The notes beneath the pieces were generated by a model. The model made no database searches, had not been told where the DNA came from, and saw only the letters and a program-made list of their open reading frames with translations. A stretch of 64,000 nt of DNA from Bacteroidales bacterium (GTDB taxonomy: Bacteria; Bacteroidota; Bacteroidia; Bacteroidales; P3): NCBI GenBank assembly GCA_017962445.1, contig JAGCVI010000031.1:1-64000 (forward strand). The letters run 5' to 3'. A program made the position numbers and the translations under genes. Numbering within the stretch: the stretch's first letter is position 1; each line of letters opens with the position of its first letter. Below are positions 51,163 to 60,549 of the stretch, in pieces.

Positions 51163-51873
51163 ATGCGTAAAAGTAATATATTCAAAAGTTTGTGCATCTT
51201 TGCACTGTTTGTTTTCGCTGGTTTTAGTGCAAAGGCCCAGCTGACACACCTGGAACAGTCCATATACCTTAACTTCAACCTGCCGATGGCTCAGTTCAAC
51301 GATGATGCCAGTTATTCCAATGGCAATATCCCAATGACACGCTATGATATTGGCAAAGAGGCTGTCGCCGGTGTTGGTATCGGATATCGTGTTTCTTATC
51401 GTTTCGATGTCGGATTTGGTGAAGTGTCGCCTTACTTGAATGCTGATTTTCAATGGAACCGCGTAAATTCTGATCTTCGTGACGAATATCTCGACGCCGA
51501 CGGCAAAATCCCCAACTACTTCAATCTGCCCGTCTTTGTCGGTGTTAACTACCGCTATCAGCTGACTGATGTCTTCACCCCGTTTGCAGAGTTCGGCATT
51601 GGTCCTGACTTTCTGCTTGTCACCAAGGAAACGGTTCCTCTGACCAATATAGATCTTCGCTATAAACTGTCGTGCAATGTTGCTTGGCAGATTGGTGCAG
51701 GCTGCTTCTTCGGCGAGCATGTCAGCGCCGGCATCCACTACAGCGGTTTTGGCAAACACACCATCAAGTACACCGACGGTACAACGGACACCGACCCCGT
51801 GTCGCTTGCCGATACCAAGACCCAGAAGCGCAACCTAGGTCTGCTATCGCTCCGTATTGGTTTCCACTTCTAA
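51163..51873 (+). CDS. Outer-membrane beta-barrel protein
   Basis: A 236-residue exported protein. The signal peptide (residues 1-23) ends 'GFSAKAQ'. The rest alternates strands typical of an 8- to 12-strand barrel: 'SIYLNFNLPMAQF', 'GVGIGYRVSYRFDVGFGEVSPYLNADF', 'FVGVNYRYQLTDVFTPFAEFGIG' and a final 'LGLLSLRIGFHF' with a C-terminal aromatic. It fits the general OMP_b-brl/porin-family group. The role is unknown. It stands alone, with its own promoter and terminator. Confidence 0.8.
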   Translation: MRKSNIFKSLCIFALFVFAGFSAKAQLTHLEQSIYLNFNLPMAQFNDDASYSNGNIPMTRYDIGKEAVAGVGIGYRVSYRFDVGFGEVSPYLNADFQWNRVNSDLRDEYLDADGKIPNYFNLPVFVGVNYRYQLTDVFTPFAEFGIGPDFLLVTKETVPLTNIDLRYKLSCNVAWQIGAGCFFGEHVSAGIHYSGFGKHTIKYTDGTTDTDPVSLADTKTQKRNLGLLSLRIGFHF

Positions 51874-51905
51874 AATCTATAAGTAGAATTATTAATCCGC
51901 ATAAT

Positions 51906-51940
51906 AAAATCCGCATCCTTAAGGGTGCGGATTTTTATTA
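51906..51940. terminator. Bidirectional intrinsic terminator
   Basis: The stem AATCCGCAYCC/GGRTGCGGATT (51908-51932) is flanked by A-rich and T-rich runs, between the OMP gene and the converging GH3 gene. Confidence 0.82.
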
Positions 51941-51994
51941 TATTTTGTCACTTGCCTCTTTTCGGCTTCTTCAAATCCTGATACTTCAGGACCT

Positions 51995-54226
51995 TTACCA
52001 TGTGAATGAAACTGTCGGGCCGTTCATGATTTCCAAGATCATCGTTGTGCCTGCCGGCGGTAACTCCATGCTGTCGGTGCTTTCGTTGTACCGGCGCAGC
52101 CAGAAGGGGTCGATGGGTATTTCAAAATGAATGGGGTTGCGATTCCCGCTGATGGCGTCGACATAGACTTTCTGCAGAGCCACAAGTTGTCGACGCGGTG
52201 CCGTTATGCCGTCGCCGTCAAGGTATACTTGGATTACTTCGCTGCCGCCTCTGCGGTCGTTTTCAATGTCTAGTGTCAAGGTGCCTCGTGCCGTCAGGCT
52301 GGTTCGGTCGAAAGTGACACTGTCGTAGTGGAACTGGTTATACGAAAGCCCGAATCCGAAGGGGAATAGCGGCTCTTCAGTCATATAGCGGTAGGTGCGT
52401 CCCTGCATGTTGTAGTCGTCGAAATCAGGCAGCTGGCGAGTTGACTTGTAAAATGTCACGGGTAGACGACCGAAGCCGTCGGTGTTACCATTCAGGGCAT
52501 CAACCACTGCATTGCCCATGTCTTGTCCGCCATACCAGGCTACGACGATGGCGTCGACATCGTCGACAACTTCTTCAAGACCGATGGCACTGCCGGTGCA
52601 GAGTACAAGGACAATGGGTTTTCCGGTCCGTTTCTTGATTGCTTTGATAATGTCGCGCTGCGGTGTGGGCAGTTCGATGGAAGTGCGGTCGCCCTTGTAG
52701 AATCCTGGCAGGTTGACCTGCAGCTCCTCGCCTTCGAGGGCAGGGGAGAGGCCTCCGCAGAATATGACGACGTCGCTCTTTTCTATCTGTCTCCAGAAAT
52801 TTCGTGGAAGTTGGTATTCTTTGTCGGCCAAATGGCAGGCGGTGTCAAAATAGACAGATGCAAATCTCGCGCCATAGGTCGATGAACAAATTATTCTATC
52901 TCTTATTTCTTCCTGAAAGGCTTGGAGGATAGTTCTCTGATAAGGCGGTGTTCCGTTGTAGTTGCCCAATGCCATTGCCGAGTCTGCTGCGTTGGGTCCG
53001 ATGACGGCGATTTGCTTCATCTTTTTCGGATCTTCCAAAGGCAGTATGCCGTTGTTTTTCAGCAGAACCAAGGACGCTTTTGCCACTCTGGCAGGGTCTG
53101 TGTACAACCCGGGGTGTCCGTGGTTGTATTCGGAGAACCATTCAGGGCGGATGCGGAAGCGGGTGCGTAGTATGCGGCGCAGGTGGGTGTCAATCTGTTG
53201 CTCGCTGATGTATCCGCTGTCAACGGCAGTTTTGAGTGCTGCAAAACCCGAGCCGCATTCCAGGTCGACTTCCGAACCGAATGCTGCCGCTGCAGTTTTT
53301 GCTGCGGTGGGGTGGGTGCGGTGGCGTGGGATTACGGTGTCGGGTTCCCAGCAGTCGTTGAGGGCCCAGCAATCAGTGACCAGTATTCCGTCGTAGTGCC
53401 AGCGGTTGCGCAGTATGTCGACCAGCAGGTGTTTGTTTGTGCAGCAGGGCTCGCCGTTGAGGCGATTGTAGGCACACATCACCTGCTGAACGTCACTGTG
53501 CTTGATGATGTATTCAAAAGCGGGCAGATAGGTGGTCCAAAGGTCGCGGTTCGACACAGTGGCATTGAACTCATGGCGAAGCCCTTCGGGTCCGCTGTGG
53601 ACCGCCAGGTGTTTGAGGCAGGCTGCGGCAACGAGGTAGGGTGAGTGGAGTGCTGCGGTATCGGGCCAACGCCAAGTAGGACCGGTTTTGAAACGCATAT
53701 GTGCACCAGGACCTTGTAGCCCGCGGACGGCGGCCAGACCCATCTGTGCTGTAAGGTAGGGGTCCTCGCCAAATGTCTCCATGCCGCGCCCCCAGCGAGG
53801 GTCACGGAAGATGTTGATGTTAGGTGTGAAGAATGTAATGCCGGTATTGTCTCCATATTCGCCTACGGCTTGCGATTCGCGGTGCTTTCGCACACCTTCG
53901 TCGGCGATGTAACTGTAAACCTCTTCAACCAAATCAGGATTGAATGTGGCAGCGAGTGCAATAGGCATAGGATAGACTGTGGCGATGCCATTTCGAGCGA
54001 TGCCGTGCAATGCTTCGTTCCACCAACTGTAAGGTTTGATACCAAGACGCTCGACGGCAGGGTTCTGATGTTCGAGAAAACCGATTTTTTCTTCAATGGT
54101 TAGTCTCGAGATCAGGTCGTCGACACGCTGCTCAATGGACAGTGAGGTGTCTTGGAACGGGAACTGCTGGGCTTTGGCCGATGCGAGAATTGAAAGCAAT
54201 AATGCTATGGTATACAGTCTTTTCAT
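51995..54226 (-). CDS. Glycoside hydrolase family 3 enzyme (beta-xylosidase/glucosidase type), exported
   Basis: A 743-residue secreted or periplasmic glycosidase. The signal peptide is residues 1-19 (ending ASAKAQ). The N-terminal barrel carries 'PYSWWNEALHGIARNGIATVYP' (typical of xylosidase-like GH3), 'INIFRDPRWGRGMETFGEDP' and 'KHLAVHSGPEG'. The nucleophile is Asp285 in 'ILVTDCWALND'. The second alpha/beta sandwich has 'VAVIGPNAADS' and 'IFCGGLSPALEGEE' with the acid/base Glu. 'FPFGFGLSYNQF' leads into a C-terminal Fn3-like domain. The exact sugar (xylose, glucose or arabinose) is not readable. There are no SusC/D genes nearby, so it is not in a typical polysaccharide locus. Confidence 0.93.
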   Translation of the reverse strand: MKRLYTIALLLSILASAKAQQFPFQDTSLSIEQRVDDLISRLTIEEKIGFLEHQNPAVERLGIKPYSWWNEALHGIARNGIATVYPMPIALAATFNPDLVEEVYSYIADEGVRKHRESQAVGEYGDNTGITFFTPNINIFRDPRWGRGMETFGEDPYLTAQMGLAAVRGLQGPGAHMRFKTGPTWRWPDTAALHSPYLVAAACLKHLAVHSGPEGLRHEFNATVSNRDLWTTYLPAFEYIIKHSDVQQVMCAYNRLNGEPCCTNKHLLVDILRNRWHYDGILVTDCWALNDCWEPDTVIPRHRTHPTAAKTAAAAFGSEVDLECGSGFAALKTAVDSGYISEQQIDTHLRRILRTRFRIRPEWFSEYNHGHPGLYTDPARVAKASLVLLKNNGILPLEDPKKMKQIAVIGPNAADSAMALGNYNGTPPYQRTILQAFQEEIRDRIICSSTYGARFASVYFDTACHLADKEYQLPRNFWRQIEKSDVVIFCGGLSPALEGEELQVNLPGFYKGDRTSIELPTPQRDIIKAIKKRTGKPIVLVLCTGSAIGLEEVVDDVDAIVVAWYGGQDMGNAVVDALNGNTDGFGRLPVTFYKSTRQLPDFDDYNMQGRTYRYMTEEPLFPFGFGLSYNQFHYDSVTFDRTSLTARGTLTLDIENDRRGGSEVIQVYLDGDGITAPRRQLVALQKVYVDAISGNRNPIHFEIPIDPFWLRRYNESTDSMELPPAGTTMILEIMNGPTVSFTW

Positions 54227-54243
54227 GCTTGTTTGGTCGGTAC

Positions 54244-54272
54244 AAAAAAAGCCTCGCAGCGCGAGGCTTTTT
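54244..54272 (-). terminator. Intrinsic terminator of the TPR membrane protein gene
   Basis: The stem GCCTCGC/GCGAGGC with a 3-nt loop (54251-54267) is flanked by A and T runs. It is placed between the TPR gene and the GH3 gene on the same strand. Confidence 0.85.
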
Positions 54273-54303
54273 ATTTATGTATGTGTGAGTGTCAAAATCT
54301 TTA

Positions 54304-55044
54304 TTAGAGGTTCTCAGTGTAGGAAATGTATCCGTCAACCTCGTTGTAGAGAGGTGATTCAGGATAGTCGTCTTTGATGGTTTTGAAGCATTCGAGAGCC
54401 TTTTCCTTGTCGTTGAGAATTAGATTGACAAGACCAGCTTTGAAGAGGGCATAAGGGGCAGTGATGGAATTGTTGTCCATCTTGACAGCCTTCATGTAGT
54501 GTTTGAGAGCTGCTTCATTGTTCTGCTGTTCAGCCTCGACATCGCCTTTCAGCATCTCGTTCAGGATCGGGGTCAGCAGGTCTTTGCCTTTGTATTTGTC
54601 GAAAAGGTTCATGGCCTCGTCAAGATTGCCAAGACGGAGATTGCAGATTGCAGCCTGATATTTGGCGCGGTTGCCGGCAGGGGTGTTTCCGTATTGTGCT
54701 ATGATTTCGTTGAGACCCATGATATCGTTGGCTTCATCACCATCGAGAGCTCTCTGGTAGTCTTCATTGGTGAAAGCCTGTTCAGCGTTAATTGAATTTG
54801 CATTGGCCTCTACTGGACGTGTCTGGGCTCTTGCGAAAAGCTGTTCTGCTCTGTAACTCTTGTCGTTAGCTTCCTTCTGCTTGGGCTCTTGAATGAATTT
54901 CTTGAAACCGAAGAAACCAAGCACTATCACAACAATGGCTGCAGCGACAATGATAATCCATTTCTTGTATTTTTCGAAAAATTCCTCGCCTTTCGAAATG
55001 AAGCTCACGTGTTCAGGATTCTGTTCTACAACGTTTTTTTCCAT
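54304..55044 (-). CDS. TPR-containing membrane-anchored protein (YfgM-like)
   Basis: A 246-residue protein with a short cytoplasmic N-terminus and one membrane helix (about 28-50, 'WIIIVAAAIVVIVLGFFGF'). A periplasmic TPR region (about 70-245) has repeats such as 'AGNRAKYQAAICNLRLGNLDEAMNLF' and 'ALFKAGLVNLILNDKEKALECFKTI'. This resembles YfgM-type ancillary proteins at the Sec translocon. The start at 55044 (MEKNVVEQ) is preferred over 55092, which lies close to the -7 box at 55090. Confidence 0.8.
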   Translation of the reverse strand: MEKNVVEQNPEHVSFISKGEEFFEKYKKWIIIVAAAIVVIVLGFFGFKKFIQEPKQKEANDKSYRAEQLFARAQTRPVEANANSINAEQAFTNEDYQRALDGDEANDIMGLNEIIAQYGNTPAGNRAKYQAAICNLRLGNLDEAMNLFDKYKGKDLLTPILNEMLKGDVEAEQQNNEAALKHYMKAVKMDNNSITAPYALFKAGLVNLILNDKEKALECFKTIKDDYPESPLYNEVDGYISYTENL

Positions 55045-55089
55045 TTTATTGTTTGATTTTTTATTCTTTTTTTCCAATTTTTGAGTTTG

Positions 55090-55097
55090 CAAAAATA
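55090..55097 (-). promoter_or_regulatory. Promoter -7 box for the TPR protein gene
   Basis: Minus-strand TATTTTTG followed by CAAA, 45 bp before the chosen ATG. Confidence 0.62.
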
Positions 55098-55254
55098 GTC
55101 ATTTTTTTTCTTATGGAAGAATTTTTTTTTCTTTTGATGATGTTTCAATTCTGATTGTTAAAAAAAGATGTATTGTATTTTATTGAAAAATAATTGTTTG
55201 AGAAAAATATTGAAAATAATCTGTTAAAAAAATTAATTTTATATAAAAAATGCC

Positions 55255-55262
55255 TATTTTTG
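55255..55262 (+). promoter_or_regulatory. Promoter -7 box for the dihydroorotate dehydrogenase-like gene
   Basis: TATTTTTG followed by CA, 24 bp before the ATG at 55287. The 55100-55250 stretch upstream is very AT-rich. Confidence 0.65.
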
Positions 55263-55286
55263 CATTTTAAATAAATAATGTAGACT

Positions 55287-56273
55287 ATGAATACGAAATC
55301 GAAATATTTGGGACTGGAAATAGACAGCCCTATTATTGCAGGCAGCTGCGGCCTTACCAACGATATCTCGAACTTGGAGAAACTCGAAGCAGCCGGTGCT
55401 GGTGCAATTATTATCAAGTCTGTTTTTGAGGAACAGATTATTTACGATATCAAGCGCAACCTCAGCATGATGGCTCCGGTCGACAATTACGGCATGAGCT
55501 ATGAGTACATTGCTTCGCATGTGGCTGACGATTCGCTCGGTAAGCACTTTGAACTTATATCCGAGGCAAAGAAAAGACTTCATATACCCATCGTTGGCAG
55601 CATCAATTGCTACTCGTTTGAGAACTGGATGACCTACACCAAGCGTTTCCAGGATGCAGGATGTGATGCTCTTGAGCTCAACATGGCCATTCTCCCGTAC
55701 GAAACCACTCTCTCGTGCGAGGATGTCGATCGTCTGTTCTCCGACATAATCAATACTCTTCGCAAATCAGTGTCTATTCCTGTCTCTGTGAAGGTTAGCC
55801 AGAACTTCACCGATATGGCCAACTTCATGCAGCGCCTGTCGTGGATGGGTGTCGACGGTATAACGTTGTTCAACAAGCCTCTTAATGTCGATATCGATAC
55901 GCAGAAGATGGAGATAATCCATGCCCCGTCGCTCTCTACGCCTGAGGAAATATACAATACCTTGCGTTGGGTTGCCATATTGGCGAAGAAGCTGCGCTGT
56001 GACATATCCGCATCGACGGGTGTCCACAATGCTGACGACGTGGTCAAGATGCTTCTTGCCGGCGCTGGCACGGTCCAGGTGGTTTCATGCCTTTACAAGA
56101 ATGGCGTGGAATACATGAAGAATTTGAACGATGGTCTCCGCGATTGGATGAGTGCCAAGGGATACGACTCTATAGACCAGTTCCGCGGTAAACTCGCTGT
56201 GAAGGCCGGTGAACAGATATCACTCTTCTTCCGTACCCAGTTTATGAAACATTTTGCTAAAATTGGCGAATAA
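55287..56273 (+). CDS. Dihydroorotate dehydrogenase-like flavoprotein
   Basis: A 328-residue TIM-barrel flavoprotein of the DHOD-like group common in Bacteroidetes. Visible parts are 'LGLEIDSPIIAGSCGLTNDI', 'GAGAIIIKSVFEEQI', 'VGSINCYSFENW', 'ALELNMA', 'SVKVSQNFTDM', 'GITLFNKPLNVDID' and 'AGAGTVQVVSCLYKNG'. It differs from true PyrD in the substrate loop, and no other pyr genes are adjacent, so the substrate is uncertain. It may be co-transcribed with the acyl-CoA synthetase gene 29 bp downstream. Confidence 0.85.
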   Translation: MNTKSKYLGLEIDSPIIAGSCGLTNDISNLEKLEAAGAGAIIIKSVFEEQIIYDIKRNLSMMAPVDNYGMSYEYIASHVADDSLGKHFELISEAKKRLHIPIVGSINCYSFENWMTYTKRFQDAGCDALELNMAILPYETTLSCEDVDRLFSDIINTLRKSVSIPVSVKVSQNFTDMANFMQRLSWMGVDGITLFNKPLNVDIDTQKMEIIHAPSLSTPEEIYNTLRWVAILAKKLRCDISASTGVHNADDVVKMLLAGAGTVQVVSCLYKNGVEYMKNLNDGLRDWMSAKGYDSIDQFRGKLAVKAGEQISLFFRTQFMKHFAKIGE

Positions 56274-56302
56274 ACATCGCTTTCCCATATTATCGTAAAA
56301 GA

Positions 56303-58102
56303 ATGCCTATGGAAGTTAAGCGCCTTTTTGACCTGTTGGAGTATCGCAAGGCAACGCAGCCAGACCGTGCTGTCTTTGTGGCCAAGTACGACAACGAATG
56401 GCGAAAAATCTTCATCAATGAATATATCGAGAATGTCAATGCGCTCAGCTATGCCCTGTTGAAGCTTGGACTGCAGCGTGGTGACAAGGTGGCCATGATT
56501 TCGGCCAACCGTCCCGAGTGGAACTATGTCGATATGGCTACCCAGCAAATTGGCTGTGTCTTGGTACCTATATATCCTACCATCAGCCCCGACGACTACC
56601 GTTTCATTCTTGACAACGCTGAGGTTAAGTTGATTTTCATCGACCATATAGAACTTCTACGCAAGATAAAACATATCATCCCCGATCTGCCGATGGTCAA
56701 AGCCCTCTACATCTTCAAGGAGTCTGAGACATTGGCTGCCGAGCTTGGAGAATTAAATGTAGACGGCGGCACGTTAGACGATTTGATGGCCCTTGGCCGT
56801 GCCAACCCTGAACCCGAGAAAGTCGATGAACTGAAAAAATCCATCACTTCCCGCGATGTGGCCACCATGATTTACACAAGTGGTACCACAGGCTCCCCGA
56901 AGGGTGTGATGCTTTGTCATGAGAATATCCTGACATGCGTGAACGGCGTGAAGATGACTCCCAAACCGTATTTTACACGTGCATTGAGTTTCCTGCCGCT
57001 ATGTCATATATATGAGCGCATGATGAACTACCTCTATCAGTTCATGGGTTATGAGACTTACTACGCAGAGAGCATTGCCAAAGTTGTCGAGAACCTCAAA
57101 TACGCAAAGCCTTATATGATGACCGCTGTGCCGCGCTTCATCGAGAAGATGTACGATGGTATATTCCGCAGTGGCCAGAAGCAGACGGGAATGAAAAAGA
57201 AGATATTCTTCTGGGCTCTCAATCTTGCAATGGAATATGACCTGGATGGCACCTCGTTATGGTATAAATGCAAACGTCGTGTCGCTGACAAGCTTGTTTA
57301 CGGAAAGATACGTGAAAACTTCGGTGGCTGTCTCGAGATGTTTGTGTCGGGCGGGTCGGCCATACAACCCAGGCTGGCTAAATTCTTCACCTGCATCGGT
57401 ATGGATATTTACGAGGGCTACGGCTTGACAGAGACATCACCTGTTATTGCTGTCAGTTCGGCACTGCCCCATGGCCGTAAACTCGGCACAGCGGGATTGC
57501 CATTACCAGGCATTGAGGTTAAGGTATTGCCCGAAACGAATGAGATTGTCTGCCGTGGCAGCAATGTCATGCTCGGATATTATAAGTCGCCCGAACTCAC
57601 TGCCGAGGTCATCGACAAAGATGGCTGGCTACATACTGGCGACACCGGAGCCTTTGAACCGGAAGGCCAGCTGCGCATCACGGGTCGCACCAAGACTATG
57701 TTCAAAACCTCGATGGGCAAGTATGTCAACCCCGAGGTCTTGGAGGAAAAATTCAAGGAATCACCTTTCATACTCGACATGATGGTCATTGGTGAGAACC
57801 AGAAATTCGCTGCGGCTCTAGTGCTGCCGGATTTCGACTTCCTGAAGGAATGGCAGGAACGTCACGGCATATACTGCGATGACCGCGAATCGATGGTCAC
57901 TGACAAACGTACACTAGAACGTTATCAGCGTGTTATTGACAAATATAACGCTTTCTTTGGCTCGACTGAGCAGATCAAGCGTTACAAGGTTATCAACGAC
58001 ACTTGGACCGAGGCGAATGGTTGTATGACCCCGACCTTGAAAATCAAGCGTAAAGTTATTGAAAAAAGATGTAAAGAAGAAATAGATAAATTATTTGTTT
58101 AA
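56303..58102 (+). CDS. Long-chain acyl-CoA synthetase (AMP-forming)
   Basis: A 599-residue member of the adenylate-forming family that activates fatty acids as acyl-AMP and then acyl-CoA, on the inner face of the membrane. Motifs are 'MIYTSGTTGSPKGVMLCHEN' (AMP and phosphate loop, about residue 195), 'FLPLCHIYERM', 'YEGYGLTETSPVI', 'GWLHTGDTG' and 'RTKTMFKTSMGKYVNPEVLE' (C-terminal hinge). The length and the ER/FadD15-like 'ICHIYER' motif suit the long-chain group. An ATG at 56309 is an alternative start. Confidence 0.93.
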   Translation: MPMEVKRLFDLLEYRKATQPDRAVFVAKYDNEWRKIFINEYIENVNALSYALLKLGLQRGDKVAMISANRPEWNYVDMATQQIGCVLVPIYPTISPDDYRFILDNAEVKLIFIDHIELLRKIKHIIPDLPMVKALYIFKESETLAAELGELNVDGGTLDDLMALGRANPEPEKVDELKKSITSRDVATMIYTSGTTGSPKGVMLCHENILTCVNGVKMTPKPYFTRALSFLPLCHIYERMMNYLYQFMGYETYYAESIAKVVENLKYAKPYMMTAVPRFIEKMYDGIFRSGQKQTGMKKKIFFWALNLAMEYDLDGTSLWYKCKRRVADKLVYGKIRENFGGCLEMFVSGGSAIQPRLAKFFTCIGMDIYEGYGLTETSPVIAVSSALPHGRKLGTAGLPLPGIEVKVLPETNEIVCRGSNVMLGYYKSPELTAEVIDKDGWLHTGDTGAFEPEGQLRITGRTKTMFKTSMGKYVNPEVLEEKFKESPFILDMMVIGENQKFAAALVLPDFDFLKEWQERHGIYCDDRESMVTDKRTLERYQRVIDKYNAFFGSTEQIKRYKVINDTWTEANGCMTPTLKIKRKVIEKRCKEEIDKLFV

Positions 58103-58218
58103 TTATTTAATTATTGTTTGAAAGCACTATCCACAACCTCACTGTAACTAAAAGTACTAAAATATTCTCGACTTTCAACATTAATCACAGAAGTGCCTAA
58201 TTTTAAAAAACAATTATT

Positions 58219-58683
58219 ATGGACGAGAAAGTACCAAGTTTTTTCCGCTTTGAGGACTTGCGGATTTACGGCAAAGCCGTTGACTATACTCAATGGCTTC
58301 TTTCGACCTTGAGGGATTCGCACACTGAGAGCGAGAAAAATCTGTGCCGTTCTTTTGCGACATCAGCAATGGATATTGCTTTGAACATCGCCGAAGGATC
58401 TTCACGCAACAAGAGTCAGTTTGACCATTATCTGAAAATAGCTAAAACGGCAATCAGAGAGTGCGTCATCTATACTGCAATTGCCGAAGGTCTCGGTATT
58501 CTGTCAAAGGCCGACAGCGAGCATTCTCGTGAACTGCTCATGGAGATGACCCGCATGATCGGTGCCTTGATTATTTCGCTGCAGCGTGGCACTCGCCACT
58601 CTCATGATGCCGTCGGCACTGTGGCTGACGACATAGCCGATGACAGCTCGATAGAAGGCGATTTGGCAGATCTTGAGATGTAG
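58219..58683 (+). CDS. Four-helix-bundle (S23/IVS-type) protein
   Basis: A 154-residue helical protein of the 23S rRNA intervening-sequence family. 'FEDLRIYGKAVDYTQWLL', 'FATSAMDIALNIAEGSSRNKSQFDHYLKIAKTAIRE' (the ALNIAEG motif) and 'EMTRMIGALIISLQRG' define it. The C-terminal 35 residues are acidic (DDIADDSSIEGDLADLEM). There is no rRNA here, so it is a free-standing copy. The DGR accessory protein Avd belongs to the same fold, but no reverse transcriptase or template repeat is present. Function unknown. Confidence 0.85.
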   Translation: MDEKVPSFFRFEDLRIYGKAVDYTQWLLSTLRDSHTESEKNLCRSFATSAMDIALNIAEGSSRNKSQFDHYLKIAKTAIRECVIYTAIAEGLGILSKADSEHSRELLMEMTRMIGALIISLQRGTRHSHDAVGTVADDIADDSSIEGDLADLEM

Positions 58684-58700
58684 CCAGCAATGGTTGCTAA

Positions 58701-58768
58701 TGTCTGTCACATCGTGGCAGACAGTGCTATGATGAGAAAACTACCATGCAGGTAGGGTGAAACCTATC
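58701..58768 (+). promoter_or_regulatory. Hairpin cluster upstream of kdsA
   Basis: TGTCTGTCAC pairs with GTGGCAGACA (58701-58723, one G-T pair). Then CTACC-ATGCA-GGTAG (58741-58755) is followed by CTATC, which could compete for the same GGTAG. A weaker TAGC...GCTA pair precedes them. It may be an untranslated leader element; no known riboswitch class was recognised. Confidence 0.35.
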
Positions 58769-58821
58769 TGTGATGTTTATTATTTAATACAGCGAGCTTA
58801 AAACTATAAACTATAAATACC

Positions 58822-59640
58822 ATGTATCCTAACCTTCCATTACTGCATCATACTGACAGCGGAAATTTCTTTTTGATAGCGGGACCGTGTGTGATAGAGG
58901 ACAGCCAGTCACCGTTTGACATTGCAGCCCGCTTGGTCGAAATAACAGACAAACTTAACATACCTTTCGCTTTCAAGGCTTCCTACCGAAAGGCTAACCG
59001 TTCGCGTGTAGACTCTTTCACTGGCATCGGTGACTGGGAGGGCTTGGAGATACTCGGTGAAATCCGCAAACGTTTTGGTATTCCTGTTGTGACAGACATC
59101 CACAACGAAACCGAAGCTGCCACAGCCGCACAGTTTGTCGATGTGTTGCAGATTCCAGCTTTCTTATGCCGTCAAACGTCTTTGTTGGCCGCTGCCGCCG
59201 AGACAGGCAAGGTGGTCAATGTTAAGAAAGGTCAGTTCCTGTCGCCTGAGGCCATGGTACATGCTGTCGACAAAATACGCTATTTCGGCGGTAGTGACAT
59301 AATGCTCACTGAACGTGGTACTACATTCGGCTATCAGGACCTTGTGGTCGACTTCCGAAGCGTCCCTATCATGAAACGCAACAATGTGCCGGTGGTGGTT
59401 GACATCACTCACTCGCTGCAACGCCCCAACCAGCCCAACGGTATCAGCGGCGGTAATCCCGAGATGATTGAAACCATTGGTCGTGCAGCTGCCTCGGTAT
59501 GTGTTGACGGAATCTTTATGGAAACACATCCTGACCCGCGTCATGCTAAATCCGATGGAGACAATATGCTGCCACTCGACAAGGCGGAGAGCCTTTTGAC
59601 AAAGTTGGTCAAAATCTACAAAGTGGCCAAGGAATGCTGA
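58822..59640 (+). CDS. kdsA: 3-deoxy-8-phosphooctulonate (Kdo-8-P) synthase
   Basis: A 272-residue TIM-barrel enzyme condensing PEP and arabinose-5-phosphate, the first step to Kdo for lipopolysaccharide. Motifs are 'LIAGPCVIEDSQSPFDIAARL', 'KASYRKANRSRVDSF', 'DIHNETEAATAA', 'VNVKKGQFLSPEAM', 'LTERGTTFGYQDLVVDFRS' and 'VVDITHSLQRPNQ'. The sequence includes the Asn form at 'KKGQ' typical of KdsA rather than AroF/AroG. The length is normal. Confidence 0.96.
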   Translation: MYPNLPLLHHTDSGNFFLIAGPCVIEDSQSPFDIAARLVEITDKLNIPFAFKASYRKANRSRVDSFTGIGDWEGLEILGEIRKRFGIPVVTDIHNETEAATAAQFVDVLQIPAFLCRQTSLLAAAAETGKVVNVKKGQFLSPEAMVHAVDKIRYFGGSDIMLTERGTTFGYQDLVVDFRSVPIMKRNNVPVVVDITHSLQRPNQPNGISGGNPEMIETIGRAAASVCVDGIFMETHPDPRHAKSDGDNMLPLDKAESLLTKLVKIYKVAKEC

Positions 59641-59669
59641 TATAAATACTATTTTAACTTAATTATCTC

Positions 59670-60548
59670 ATGCAGCTAAATCTTACAAAACCGGTGGTTT
59701 TCTTTGATCTTGAAACCACCGGTGTTCAAGTGGGCTCGGACCGCATTGTCCAGATTTGCCTCTTCAAAGTCATGCCAGACGGCACGGAATTGGAAGCCAC
59801 TTATCTTGTACGCCCCACCGACGATAGTGGCAAAACGATACATATCCCTGACGAGTCGACAGCCATACATCATATAACCGACGCTATGGTGGCAGGCGAG
59901 CGCAGCTTCAAGGAGCTGGCTCCAGAGATATCCGCTTTTATCGGCGATGCCGATCTAGCGGGATACAACTCGAATAAATTCGACGTGCCGTTACTCGTCG
60001 AGGAGTTTCTCCGCTCAGGCGTTGAGTTCTCGCTCGACAATCGTCGCCTTGTCGATGTGCAGAACATTTTCCACCGTATGGAACAGCGTACTCTTGTGGC
60101 TGCATACAAATTCTATTGTGGCAAAGAACTGGACGGAGCCCATAGTGCCGATGCTGATACAAAAGCCACTTATGAGGTGCTGAAGGCACAGCTGGACCGC
60201 TACAAGGATGTGCCTTTTGTGGACCGTGATGGCAAGACGTCATATCCTGTTGTGAACGACATTGACGCGCTGAGCCGCTTCACCTGCAATGCGCAGTGGG
60301 CCGACTTGGTGGGACATATCGGTCTCGACAAGAATGGACACGAAATTTTCAACTTTGGCAAATACAAGGGAAAGACATTGGAACAGGTTTTCCAAAAGGA
60401 ACCTTCATACTATGACTGGATGATGAAAGCCGAGTTTCCGCTCTCCACCAAGCAGGTCGTGATGCGAGTACAGCGTAGACTCGTCGAGGAACGCCGCAAG
60501 CGTGACCAGGAAAAACTGCAGGCTCTAAAACTGAAATTCGAAGGATGA
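59670..60548 (+). CDS. DEDDh 3'-5' exonuclease (DnaQ-like) with C-terminal DUF3820/ExoX-type motif
   Basis: A 292-residue nuclease. The exonuclease motifs are Exo I 'FFDLETTGVQ' (Asp, Glu), Exo II 'LAGYNSNKFDVPLL' (Asp) and Exo III 'HSADADTKATYEV' (His, Asp). The C-terminal part contains 'FNFGKYKGKTLEQVFQKEPSYYDWMMKAEFP', the 'FGKYKGK' element seen after ExoX-like domains. It probably degrades DNA ends in repair or replication. The FAH-family gene starts 1 bp after its stop codon, so the two are coupled. Confidence 0.9.
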   Translation: MQLNLTKPVVFFDLETTGVQVGSDRIVQICLFKVMPDGTELEATYLVRPTDDSGKTIHIPDESTAIHHITDAMVAGERSFKELAPEISAFIGDADLAGYNSNKFDVPLLVEEFLRSGVEFSLDNRRLVDVQNIFHRMEQRTLVAAYKFYCGKELDGAHSADADTKATYEVLKAQLDRYKDVPFVDRDGKTSYPVVNDIDALSRFTCNAQWADLVGHIGLDKNGHEIFNFGKYKGKTLEQVFQKEPSYYDWMMKAEFPLSTKQVVMRVQRRLVEERRKRDQEKLQALKLKFEG

Positions 60549-60549
60549 A

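Noticed and set aside
58219..58683. Avd protein of a diversity-generating retroelement
   Set aside because: Only the four-helix fold is shared. No reverse transcriptase, template repeat or variable repeat was found.
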